Below are positions 1 through 7,626 of a DNA stretch of 12,961 nucleotides, piece after piece. Each line of letters starts with the position of its first letter. Within the stretch, counting starts at the first letter, position 1. The stretch is taken from the NCBI GenBank assembly GCA_000310025.1, contig FN649742.1, positions 2,350,211-2,363,171 of the forward strand. Reading direction: 5' to 3'. Made by a program: the position numbers and the translations under genes. The notes beneath the pieces were generated by a model. It made no database searches, was not told the origin of the DNA, and was given only the letters and a program-made list of their open reading frames with translations. Source of the DNA: Ectocarpus siliculosus (lineage: Eukaryota > Sar > Phaeophyceae > Ectocarpales > Ectocarpaceae).

Positions 1-300
1 TTTCCGGGTTTTTTTCCCAGAATTTTTGGGTAATTGGAAAGGCCCTTAGGGGTTTTGGGCTTTTTGTGTTTATTCCCTGGGGTAGAAAGGCCAGCGGGGT
101 AGGATTAAATTAATTTTTGGTTTTTTTTATTCCCATGGAGAAACCCTTGTGTAACTCCCTGGGGGTGGGGGGGGGGTAATTCCCCCCTTGGGTTGGGGGT
201 TTCCTGGACAAAAGTCATATTTGGTTGGTTCTAAAAATTTTTATTTCGAAGAGCCAGGCGCCGGGGGGGGCTCCCCCCCCCCCCCCCCGCGCCTTGGTTT
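1..300. other. Low-quality, homopolymer-rich contig edge
   Basis: This stretch is dominated by doubled bases and runs of G, T and C, including a G run near 167-176 and a C run of about 15 near 273-288 facing a G run at 263-270. This texture differs from the rest of the window and resembles a badly resolved read or contig end. No coding signal is visible; the one open frame across 188-379 is glycine/proline low complexity produced by the homopolymers. I infer an assembly edge; real low-complexity DNA cannot be excluded. Confidence 0.5.
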
Positions 301-444
301 GCTCCGCCGCTCTCCGTGTAGGGTGGATACGAAAGTTAATGAGGGACGTAAAACCCATACCAAAGTGGGAAGCTCTTGATTGAGTTGGTCAGGATGTGAA
401 TTATTCATTTCCAGCAGAAGAAGTGGACCTAATTTCCTGCAGAA

Positions 445-488
445 ATGGAGCTAACAGTATGAGTAGATGGAGCTAACAGCATGAGTAG
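445..488 (+). repeat. Tandem pair of 22-bp repeats
   Basis: Two adjacent 22-bp copies, 445-466 and 467-488, differ at one position (T/C). Each begins ATGGAGCTAACAG and ends ATGAGTAG. No function can be assigned. It is probably a recent local slippage duplication. Confidence 0.85.
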
Positions 489-661
489 GGGGCGGGGCTC
501 GACTTTCGGAGTTGAGGCTACCGCTTGCTTGCGCTTGAGAGGCGAGGCCTTTGAGAGTTCATGCTACTTGGTGGTTGGTTTTGGTCGTCCGCATGTATGT
601 ATGTGCCTGGAGTACTTCCTGTACATGCTCGTTCCATGATTTTGGAAAATCCCAAATAAGT

Positions 662-867
662 TGAGTGAAATGATGAGTGCACACAAACAGCGTAGTAGCG
701 CTAATCTTACCGAACATTGAGTGTAACGATGAGTTTAATTACTCATGATTTGTACTTCGCATTTGGTGCGAGTCTCACCAAAAAATGAGTGAATTGATGA
801 GCGAAATGTCACACACACAAAACAACACAATAATTTTTCTCACCGAAAATTGGTGTCATGATGAGTA
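662..867 (+). repeat. Diverged tandem pair, period about 120 bp
   Basis: Two related blocks start near 662 (TGAGTGAAATGATGAG) and near 785 (TGAGTGAATTGATGAG). Both continue through a CACA-rich part to ACCGAA, then a GTGT(A/C)A(C/T)GATGAGT end near 741 and 867. They are clearly related by eye but carry indels. No coding potential or terminal repeats were seen. The surrounding 490-1288 contains only short overlapping open frames with no recognisable protein. Confidence 0.55.
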
Positions 868-1288
868 TGACGCCCTTTTCACAAAAACACCGATGGAACA
901 ATGAAGGAACAGAAAGGTCTAGGATGGTACTTCGTATGTATCCGCACGTGCAAGAATCAAATATTTCGCTCAAAAAATCGAAACTGCACCAACTTGACAG
1001 CATTGATTGATTGGTGATGGGTGCACAAAGCTCTCAGGCATAAAAAACACCCACTCATTCGTATTAATCGCCCTGCGCGTCGGAGATAGATACGAGGATG
1101 GGTGTGGGTGGAATAAACACAACGCACAGCACCAGGGAGTGCCTGTGCGTACAGGCTGGATGGAAGACACGCGCCACAAGATCAAAGCTCAGCGGAATAC
1201 CGCAGTGTCTCGTCCAATCAGAGTCGCGGATTGTCGTCGTGACAGAACAGCAGCACAAATGCAGGTGCGAACGACTCCGTAGCTAGCC

Positions 1289-1355
1289 GTTCACGGCGGG
1301 ACCTGAGCCCGCGACGCCGGGGTCCGGCGGCGGCGGGCTGGGCGGGCCCGTGAAC
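1289..1355. repeat. GC-rich hairpin
   Basis: GTTCACGG at 1289-1296 is the reverse complement of CCGTGAAC at 1348-1355, and the GC-rich loop (CGG and GGC runs) between them can pair further. This is an isolated GC island in AT-richer surroundings. It could be a relic transposon end or a structured RNA segment; neither is supported beyond the pairing. Confidence 0.45.
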
Positions 1356-1487
1356 TTTTTCATCTCTATATTGGAGTAGGGCTAATTCCCCCGTTGCGCT
1401 GTTAGGCGTCGAGCTGGAGCTTGCGTGAATTATACATACACCTTAAATTTTATATATGATGGCGAAACGGAACCTAGGCCCAAGGGG

Positions 1488-1519
1488 TTAGGCTGTTTCT
1501 TTACATATCGTTTTTTCTC
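1488..1519 (+). mobile_element. Orphan transposon end (TTA + GGC... terminus)
   Basis: TTA at 1488-1490 is followed from 1491 by GGCTGTTTCTTTACATATCG and a T run. This closely resembles the left end of the element at 2962 (GGCCATTTCTTACGGTTATC plus T run), with two substitutions and two small indels. No matching right end was found between 2807 and 2961. I read it as the left end of an older element of the same family, into which the element at 1561 inserted 67 bp further on, the rest being deleted or too diverged. Confidence 0.4.
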
Positions 1520-1557
1520 AGTGCAAAAAAAAAACTGATTCCGGAAGAAAACGGTTC

Positions 1558-1595
1558 TTAGGCCGAGTCTTACGTCGTGATTATTTCGGAGATTT
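1558..1595 (+). repeat. Left TIR with TTA target duplication
   Basis: TTA (1558-1560) is the left copy of the target duplication and the inverted repeat occupies 1561-1595. Similarity to the right end becomes patchy after the shared GATTT, though both sides continue into T-rich and then G-run sequence. Confidence 0.75.
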
Positions 1596-2803
1596 GTTTT
1601 TTCTCTCGGTCAAGGGGGGGTGGTCTGCAAGGGAAAATTATCTGGATCCAAACGACATTCTTACGGTTCCTCGAGACAGACTTTTTTCTCAGGGGAAAAA
1701 AAGGGCCGATTCAAGTCTTCGTGGGTCACAACATGCTTCAGTTCACGGTTTTGGCTCGTGTGCGACCAACAAGACACCGAGTGCCCTGTTTTTGGGTTGC
1801 CTCCAGAGGACATGTGTATAATCGCACGCCAGTGGCTGCAGTTTGTGGGTGCCGTCGGCCAAAGGCCTCTCTTTGGCATGCGTTGTGGACTGATCACGCT
1901 CGGAGCAACCAGAAAAAAAAGGCAACGTCCAAAAAGTCAACATCGTAACATACGTCGGTTCACGTTTACATGCCGAGTGCAATCAAAACTGGACAATACG
2001 CTCTGCTTCTGGGACGCGAGCAGAGCGTATGTGTATGGTCACACGCCGTTGGCTGTAGTTTGTGGATGTCATTGGCCGAAAGCCTCCCTCTGGCATGCGT
2101 TTTTGACTGGTAGCGGGTGACACGCGGAGCAAACACGCGGCGGAACAAGAAAAAAAAGTCAACACCGCAACACACTTCGGTTCACGTTTACAGGCCGTGT
2201 GCAATCAAAACTGGACAATACGATCTGTTTCTGGGACGCGAGCAGAGGGTATGTATGATCACACGCCACTGGCTGCAGTTTGTGAATGTCGACGGCGTAA
2301 AGCCTCTCTTTGGCGTGCGTGTTGACTGGTCACACATGCAGCAGGCACAAAAATGGCTCTTCTCGGCCCAAAAGCAAGAACGTCAGCAGAGCAATGTGGC
2401 AGGGTTGACATTAGTTTTCGGCTCGTGTGCGGCCGACACGATGCAGAACGCCCTGAAGTGTAGATACGTGCAGAGGGTTTGTGCATGACCTCATGATACT
2501 GGCCTCTGTTTGGCCAGCAGATGGTATAGTTCCTTGTTCTGGCACGATCGGGGTGGGACCAGGGGGTGACCCCCCCCAATTCCAAACTGGAAAATATCAG
2601 CCGATCCAGTTTGGAAAATGGGCCTATTTTGCTATTTTCCAACTCGGCAGCTGGGATCCTAGGAAATATTCGGCGATTTGGAATTTGGGCGTTTGGAATA
2701 GGCCATTTTCCTCGGGAGTAAGACGCTCAAACAATTTTTTGGGCTGAGAAAAGGACCCCCCCCAAAAAAAAATCCCGAAATAATCACGACGTACGACTCG
2801 GCC
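1561..2803. mobile_element. Non-autonomous PIF/Harbinger-like DNA transposon
   Basis: The ends form inverted repeats of about 35 bp. From 1561, GGCCGAGTCTTACGTCGTG pairs with the reverse complement of the right end (GGCCGAGTCGTACGTCGTG, ending at 2803). There is one mismatch in the first 29 positions, then a 1-bp indel before GATTT. The element is flanked by TTA at 1558-1560 and TTA at 2804-2806. A 3-bp TWA duplication and termini beginning GG(C/G)C are known traits of PIF/Harbinger and Tourist-like elements. At 1243 bp with no transposase frame it is non-autonomous. The interior is an array of ~220-bp repeats (1737-2515) and, towards the right end, a stretch of TTCC...GGAA motifs (2578-2715). 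Element boundaries are well supported; the superfamily is inferred from the ends only. Confidence 0.75.
1737..2515 (+). repeat. Internal tandem array, four units of about 220 bp
   Basis: Units begin near 1737, 1954, 2176 and 2401, each with a version of TTCGGTTCACGTTTACA or TTCACGGTTTTGGCTCGTG. Shared landmarks follow: CAATCAAAACTGGACAATAC, GGGACGCGAGCAGAG, TCACACGCC, GGCTGCAGTTTGTG, and a GCCTCTCTTTGGC motif. Units 2 and 3 are the most alike; unit 4 is cut short near 2515. Unit 2 contains a perfect 11-bp hairpin (1996-2006 with 2020-2030). Open frames change between units, so a repeat protein is unlikely. Confidence 0.75.
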
Positions 2804-2806
2804 TTA
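2770..2806 (-). repeat. Right TIR with TTA target duplication
   Basis: The inverted copy ends in CTCGGCC at 2803 and is followed directly by TTA (2804-2806). It mirrors the left end apart from one substitution and one missing base. Confidence 0.75.
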
Positions 2807-2961
2807 TAAGAGGTTCAGAAATTACACATTTCTGGCGGAACATTTTTATATCACGTTTAGGTCTTCATGAAGAAATCAAATCGCGATTAATAGATAAATA
2901 TAAGACTAAAAGAGTTGGATCTGCCCAAATCCGAAGTGAAATGGTATTTGACTCTTACTTA

Positions 2962-4189
2962 GGCCATTTCTTACGGTTATCGTTTTTGGGCTGTCTTTTT
3001 CTTTGTTCCTTCTCAAAAAAAGACGACTGGCCACAGAACCCCTTCTTACGGTGTCTAAAAGGCCGACAATAAATGACAACCCGTTTTGGACAGCCCTTCC
3101 TGTCTTTTCTGCGGCAGTTTTGGATAAGTCGGGGCTGTCAAAAAAAATATATATTTTTTTGGCCACACCCACATGACTCTTACCTACAAACTTGAATCTC
3201 GCCACGGTTCATCCCCGCAAACCCTAACGGTGGTCACACGAGTTGTGCCATGTGGCTGGTACAGAGTCGGTAGCACCGGCGGTAGCCGTTGTTTTTTCAT
3301 TCGGCTGGACCAGGTGGACGACTCGATATGTGCGGCAAATAAGCGGCAAACAAGCCGAGGGAGCCTGGACGCAGCAGCGGTGGGTCATTTTTCGTGTACT
3401 GTCAACATTGCGAACCCAACTTCTGGGCGTCATATAGCCTCCTGGTCTGTATCAGCCATCATACAAGACGAACCATACGCACAGCTCGTGGCGCATACCT
3501 TTGTCATCGCTGTTGGTTGAGTGGGTGGCGAGCAAGTACCGGTAAACCAAAGTTGTGCGACACGGGCGAGAGAGCACAAAAAACTGCTTGAAGATGATGC
3601 GGCGGGTCATTTTTCCCGCTTGTCCGTTACTCTTGCGCTCACAATCTCCGAGCGCTCTATAGCCTCCTGGTCTGGATTAGCCACCACGCAAGACGGAGCA
3701 TACACACAGCTCGTGGGGCATACCTTTGTCATCGCTGTTGCTTTACTGAGTGGCGAGGGAGTACTGGTACACCAAAGTTGCGACACGGGCAAGAGAGCAA
3801 ACAAACTAGTTGCTGGAGCGGTGGGCATTATTTCAGCGTGCTGTTGACTCTCGCCACCTCAGTTTCCGTGCCTCCTATCGCCCCGTGGTCTCTATCAGCC
3901 GCCACACAAGACGGATCATACCCACAGCTCGCGAGGGATAGCTTTACAGTTGCTGCTGCTTCACTCTGTGCGGGAATATCACCGAAGAACCAAAGCGGTG
4001 GAAGGGGTATGTACATATGTGACAACGGCCGTTCGTTGCAAGGTCTCTTTTTTTCTGTACATGACTCGGAAGAGATAAAAGATCGACCAGCACCATAAGA
4101 AGGGGGCCATCTTTTTTGTAGATCCCTTTTTGGGTCGTCTCTTTGGCGGGAAAAAATATCTTTAAAAAAAGACACCGCAAGGAATGGCC
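2962..4189. mobile_element. Second TIR element, related to the 1561-2803 element
   Basis: From 2962, GGCCATTTCTTACGGT matches the reverse complement of the right end (GGCCATTCCTTGCGGT, ending at 4189) at 14 of 16 bases, both differences being transitions. A T run follows on each side. Subterminal similarity continues: GACGAC near 3021 and, mirrored, near 4138; then CCCCTTCTTACGGTG near 3040 against the mirrored CCCCTTCTTATGGTG near 4100. TTA precedes the left end at 2959-2961, but the right flank is AAG, so no intact target duplication is seen. Length (1228 bp), GGCC ends, and an internal ~220-bp array all parallel the first element. No transposase frame is present. Confidence 0.6.
3379..4010 (+). 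repeat. Internal tandem array, three units of about 220 bp
   Basis: Units begin at 3379, 3601 and 3820 with GG(T/C)GGGTCATTTTT or GGTGGGCATTATTT. Each continues to AGCCTCCTGGTCT or its equivalent, CA(A)GACGGA(T/G)CATAC, CACAGCTCG, and a segment ending ACCAAAG(T/C). The third unit is the most diverged and fades near 4010. A weakly similar partial unit may precede 3379 (from about 3240). Forward open frames of 106-115 codons cover the array but change frame between units and give no recognisable protein. Confidence 0.7.
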
Positions 4190-4193
4190 AAGG

Positions 4194-4809
4194 CCAGTTG
4201 TCATGGAAAAAGTTCCCAGATGGGAATCCGGAGGACCGTGAGAAAATGCTCCACCCCCCCTAAAAGCAGGAGGTATGTATGCGTACTGGATAGCAAGCAG
4301 AGAGCACCAAAGCGCTTTGTCAGTTCGTCCTCGCCGCACAGACCCCTGTTTGTCATCTAACCAATAAGGATGTACACCACTACCGTGAGCTTCTCGGAGC
4401 CAAGTTTGGGCAGCTATAGTGCAGTGTGCGTATGCCTTAGATACGAGTGCAAACTCACCACTTCCAGTTTCGAATTTCAAGCAATTCCAGCTGGGAATTC
4501 AGGAGGAATTCCAACCAGGATCGTCCAGCAATTCCAAATTGGAATTCCTATTTTTACACAGCATGATGAACGCACACTGCACCCCAGCTCCCCAAACTTG
4601 GCTCGAAGAGGATCACAGCAATGCACTGCGCGGTCTCGAAGGTTTGGATGCCAACGGGTCTCTGTGAGGCGAGTACTGAGTGCCAAAAAAAAACGCTTTT
4701 TGTGTGCTTTTCCAACGAAGTACGCAGAACTCCTGCGGCCTCATGTGGGTTTAGATGTAAAAGGCGTAAAATCAGGATTCCAAATCGGAAAATTTTCCTC
4801 AACAATTGG
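4194..4809. repeat. Large imperfect inverted repeat (foldback), about 616 bp
   Basis: The left arm (about 4194-4478) aligns to the reverse complement of the right arm (about 4528-4809) with small indels. Matching blocks, from outside inward: TTGT-GGAAAA near 4198/4793; GGAATCC near 4221/4773; GCAGGAG and GCGTACT near 4266-4282/4719-4735; CTCGCC-CACAGA near 4330/4665; GAGCCAAGTTTGGG at 4397 against its complement near 4600; CAGTGTGCG near 4421/4571; and TTCCA(G/A)TTT-GAATT at the tips. The loop is about 49 nt. A transcript would fold into a long bulged hairpin. It abuts the right end of the preceding transposon and carries no gene; no target duplication was identified. Confidence 0.75.
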
Positions 4810-5867
4810 ATTACACCCTCGCGCAGAAATTTGGCAACGCACGAACGTGTGCGTTGGAGCGTGTCTGTCTGTGGTTCGTCGCTGATGTATAGCATTTTAC
4901 GCCCTGCTTGCTTCCTTGTTGATCTTTGGTTGGCGGGCGTGGGGCGTGGTTAGATGCGTCATGGTTGTGGCAATTGCTTTTGAAATAAAATGTCCGGCTT
5001 TGATGAAAATGTCAAAGAGTGTGAAACACTTGGGTCCGGCCGGGGCCTTGTGTATTTCAAAGTCAGGAGATTAAGCTGTAGGAACCAAAATTAAGAGGTT
5101 CGTTTTATTTTCGCCCGACCTGATCATGGTCTTTCGACCATCGTTACAATGGTAATCATAGGGTGAACCAAAGCCTGTTAGATCTGGGGTCCACCACCTT
5201 TGAGTTGTGATGCTGTGACACTTCGCCAACTTGTATGCATGTATTTCTTTCGGACAATCAACCCATTATTTCCTAAAAAAAAAGCATGCAAGCATCTTTT
5301 TATTTTCTCGTTTGGTGGGCGCCAACTCTGAACTTCGAAGGAATATGTACACTACACAGCAGTACCGTAGTTCGGACATCCTTGCGTGTGCATCATCTTA
5401 CAGCAGTATCATACGATCCAACGCCTCTTGGACAAACAGATTGCTGGCTCAACTGGCAAGTGCTGGTGGTATAATAAAACCTCGACGGAAGCCCCTCGGT
5501 CGGCGAGTGATTGTGATCACGAAAGATCCCGCCGACAGCGTTTGCGCAATTAATTGCTGTCGTGTGTACTACGGTACAGAGTAAGAGGGCGTGGCGAAGA
5601 ACGGGCGAAAAAAAAGAGCGCACATCTATGCTACAGAGTACATTTTGGTACAAATCTACAGCAGAGATGTTTTTTTGCCTGCCAGCAAGACTACTATAGA
5701 TTGTGGATCCGTGGATCCGTGTGTGGGTGTGGTGTGTACGTGTACAGCAGTCGTACGCGTTGTGTATCTGTTTTTTCAAATCCAAGCACGTACCGAAGTG
5801 GTCTCGTTCTCGATGCCAGCTGACAGCTGGATTAGTTACCACGTAAATGGTACATACCGTACGAGTC
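4810..5867. other. Intergenic stretch, no supported gene
   Basis: Only small items are visible: a hairpin ATGGTC-TTTC-GACCAT near 5125-5140, a short GTGGATCC tandem pair near 5703-5718, and TG/TAC-rich simple sequence near 5718-5765. Open frames of 117 codons (5231-5584, plus) and 182 codons (5393-5941, minus) overlap on opposite strands and have no domain I recognise; the second runs into the hairpin repeats. I treat both as chance frames. Confidence 0.5.
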
Positions 5868-5947
5868 GGAGAGTTGGCACCGGGTGCGATCGTGTTACTA
5901 AATGTTTTTTCCTCAGCTTTTTTATCGCACCCCGGTGCCATCTCTCC
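5868..5947. repeat. Strong hairpin, 23-24 bp arms
   Basis: GGAGAGTTGGCACC... (5868-5890) pairs with ...GGTGCCATCTCTCC (5924-5947) with one mismatch and one extra C, leaving a 33-nt loop. The loop contains ACTAAATGTTTT, which recurs at 6454 next to the same right-arm sequence, so this is a copy of a repeated module. No poly-T or gene end suggests a terminator role. Confidence 0.8.
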
Positions 5948-6160
5948 TACCCCGGTCGGTGCGGAAATGCAATTAAATCATTTCGTTTAGAATTTTCAAG
6001 GCACCCCGCCGGTGCGATCTCTCCGACCGGTGCGATCCCCGATGAAATAAATACACACAGGTGTTGCACCCCGGCGCGATCTCTCCGACCGGTGCGATCC
6101 CCGTTGATTACACACAGGTGTTGTATGCACACACCCCGGTGCCATCTCCCCAACCGTTGC
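5947..6160 (+). repeat. Tandem repeats of a GGTGCGATC motif block
   Basis: A perfect 28-bp match occurs at 6014-6041 and 6076-6103 (core GATCTCTCCGACCGGTGCG), a period of 62 bp. A third, degraded unit lies near 6131-6160 (CACCCCGGTGCCATCTCCCC). ACACACAGGTGTTG separates the units. These blocks share the arm sequence of the hairpins on both sides. Confidence 0.8.
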
Positions 6161-6398
6161 CATGCGTATTGATTGGTACCAGTGTGGGTACCCACGCACG
6201 CACACGGTCTTCTGCACACACGCGCATATCTGAGCCGTAAAAAAGGCGGCGAAATACAATCGTACGTAAAGGAGTGGCGCTCCGCTGACTCCGTCCCCTC
6301 GTCCCCTCGTGTCAAAGGTACGCACATGTACTTGAAACCCATTCCGGCAGCTGAAAATGAGTCAATTGAATTTGGGGGTCGAAGACATCGCACCCGTG

Positions 6399-6511
6399 GG
6401 GGTCGGTGAGATCACACCCGGTGCGATCTCACCGACCCCGGTGCGTAAATCGAACTAAATGTTTTCTTCTCGGGTTTATATTATGATCGCACCCCGGGTG
6501 CCATCTCTCCG
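6399..6511. repeat. Hairpin and second copy of the GGTGC(G/C)ATC module
   Basis: GGGGTCGGTGAGATC (6399-6413) and GATCTCACCGACCCC (6425-6439) form a perfect 15-bp stem with an 11-nt loop. Immediately after, ACTAAATGTTTTCTTCTC (from 6454) followed by GATCGCACCCCGGGTGCC (6485-6502) repeats the loop and right arm of the hairpin at 5868-5947. Further ATCTCTCCG(A/G)CC repeats run to about 6550. Confidence 0.8.
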
Positions 6512-6550
6512 ACCGGTGCCATCTCTCCGGCCCGTGCCGACTCTCCGACT

Positions 6551-7217
6551 TTTGCGTATGTAAGCTAGCTGGCTCTGTGTTTTGGTGGATCGAAACACCA
6601 TGCTCTGAGATGATTGCAACGTTTACCTCTGCTTCTCTCCTAACCTGCGCTTCGTCCCTGTACTGCTACTGCGGTCACGGTGGATCTGCGCAGCGTTTGT
6701 GCGTATACAGCAGCAGCATACAATGCGCATGCACTTGGTGGGGAATATGAAGATCTCTCCGTTCTGCTATGCATATGCATACAAATAATGACACGAACAG
6801 AATGGTGGTTGTTACGGGTGGACAGCTGCTGGCCCTCTGAACTCTGAATGAACAGCATTTTTCGTGACGTTTCCGCTTCGCAAACTCTGCTGCTGTGTGT
6901 GTACCAAAACACGCGATGGACCAGAAAATTTCAGCGCAGGTTGTTGAGCGGCTGAACAAGGGGCCTCGGCCGTCTTTCCCATTCCAGCAACCCGGCCCGT
7001 GGCCGTAAGAGTGCCTGTTCTTTCTCTTCGGTATTCTGCCCTGGGTCCCGCTCTCTACATCAGATAGGTTGTACCAGCACACAGCTCGCTCTTTCAGAGC
7101 CGAAAGGCCCGTCGCTCTGAAGAGCACTTGTGCGTTGATCGAAACAGTCATTTCGTCGCTTCGGAGCGGCCTTCACGAAGACACTACTTCATCCCGAATT
7201 CCCCTCGTCGTGCTCAC
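6551..7217 (-). other. Probable start of heat shock factor intron 1
   Basis: A canonical minus-strand donor, GTGAGC, begins at 7217 directly after the last codon of the recognisable domain. The following ~670 bp show no acceptor leading to the expected second half of the domain. The open frame 6675-7151 (minus) has no similarity to a heat shock factor. How long the intron is, or whether the gene is truncated, cannot be told from this window. Confidence 0.5.
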
Positions 7218-7475
7218 CTGCTTGATGATGAAAGAATCCCCGGCTTCCGACCAGCAGACGATGTCATCCGAGACGGACTCCACCATGCGGAAAGTGCGGT
7301 CTAGAAACACAGGGATATTATTGTTGAAGGGCTCCTCCGCCTGGGTCGGCGCTGGAGTTTCAGCTTCGGCAGCTGGCTGCTCCGAAGAAGACAGGGGAGA
7401 AGACGCTGGTGCGGCGTGCTCCCGCACGTCTTGGTCAGTGGTGTCGGCGTTCGCGTCTTGCGCTTCTCGCTCCAT
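7218..7475 (-). CDS. Heat shock transcription factor, exon 1 (partial DNA-binding domain)
   Basis: This exon encodes 86 residues. Residues 1-50 are acidic and Ala/Pro/Glu-rich. Residues 54-86 match the N-terminal half of the heat-shock-factor DNA-binding domain: helix 1 (IPVFLDRTFRMVE, 54-66), the first strand with conserved Cys-Trp-Ser (DIVCWS, 71-76), and the second strand (GDSFIIKQ, 79-86). In the family this winged-helix domain binds GAA/TTC heat shock elements in the nucleus as a trimer. The ATG at 7475 is the first Met after an in-frame TAG 18 nt upstream. The reading is lost after residue 86, where GTGAGC makes a good splice donor. The recognition-helix half (normally ending near FVRQLNFYGF) and the trimerisation coiled coil were not found on the minus strand down to position 1. 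Either the intron exceeds 7.2 kb, the gene is truncated, or the contig is misassembled. Family call is firm; functionality is not. Confidence 0.85.
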
Positions 7476-7591
7476 GATCCTTGCAGGGCGCTAGGCTGAA
7501 AGGCGTGCTTGGCTCGAAAGGTGTGTCTGCTCCATGTAGTTTGCTGTCGTTGTTGTTGCCTCGAAGAACACCAAGGACACCTGGCCATGAT

Positions 7592-7626
7592 GTGTCCAAC
7601 ACATCAAACTTTGATGTGTTGGACAC
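7592..7626. repeat. 35-bp near-perfect palindrome upstream of heat shock factor
   Basis: GTGTCCAACACATCAAA (7592-7608), one central C, and its exact complement TTTGATGTGTTGGACAC (7610-7626). The 17-bp arms have no mismatch. It lies 117 bp upstream of the heat shock factor ATG, in the likely promoter or 5' leader. It is not a canonical heat shock element (no alternating GAA/TTC at 5-bp spacing). It could be a hairpin in the leader, a dimeric-protein site, or a very short foldback insertion; no target duplication is evident. Confidence 0.9.

Noticed and set aside
1620-2120. 166-codon frame across the first ~220-bp array (possible repeat protein)
   Set aside because: The frame is not kept between repeat units; stops and indels differ from unit to unit.
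3173-4098. Three overlapping forward frames across the second array
   Set aside because: They shift frame at each unit and encode no shared repeat protein; the array is better seen as transposon interior.
5231-5584. 117-codon plus-strand open frame with a basic C-terminal part
   Set aside because: No family recognised, no splice or promoter context, and overlapped by a longer antisense frame. Not strong enough to call.
5393-5941. 182-codon minus-strand open frame
   Set aside because: No recognisable domain, overlaps similar-length frames on the other strand, and its N-terminal part is made of the hairpin repeat at 5868-5947.
6014-6103. CRISPR-like direct repeats
   Set aside because: Only two exact 28-bp copies, spacer partly repeated, eukaryotic context; simple tandem repeat instead.
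5591-6172. 193-codon plus-strand open frame
   Set aside because: Its C-terminal half is the translated GGTGCGATC tandem repeat and the rest shows no protein-like conservation; a chance frame.
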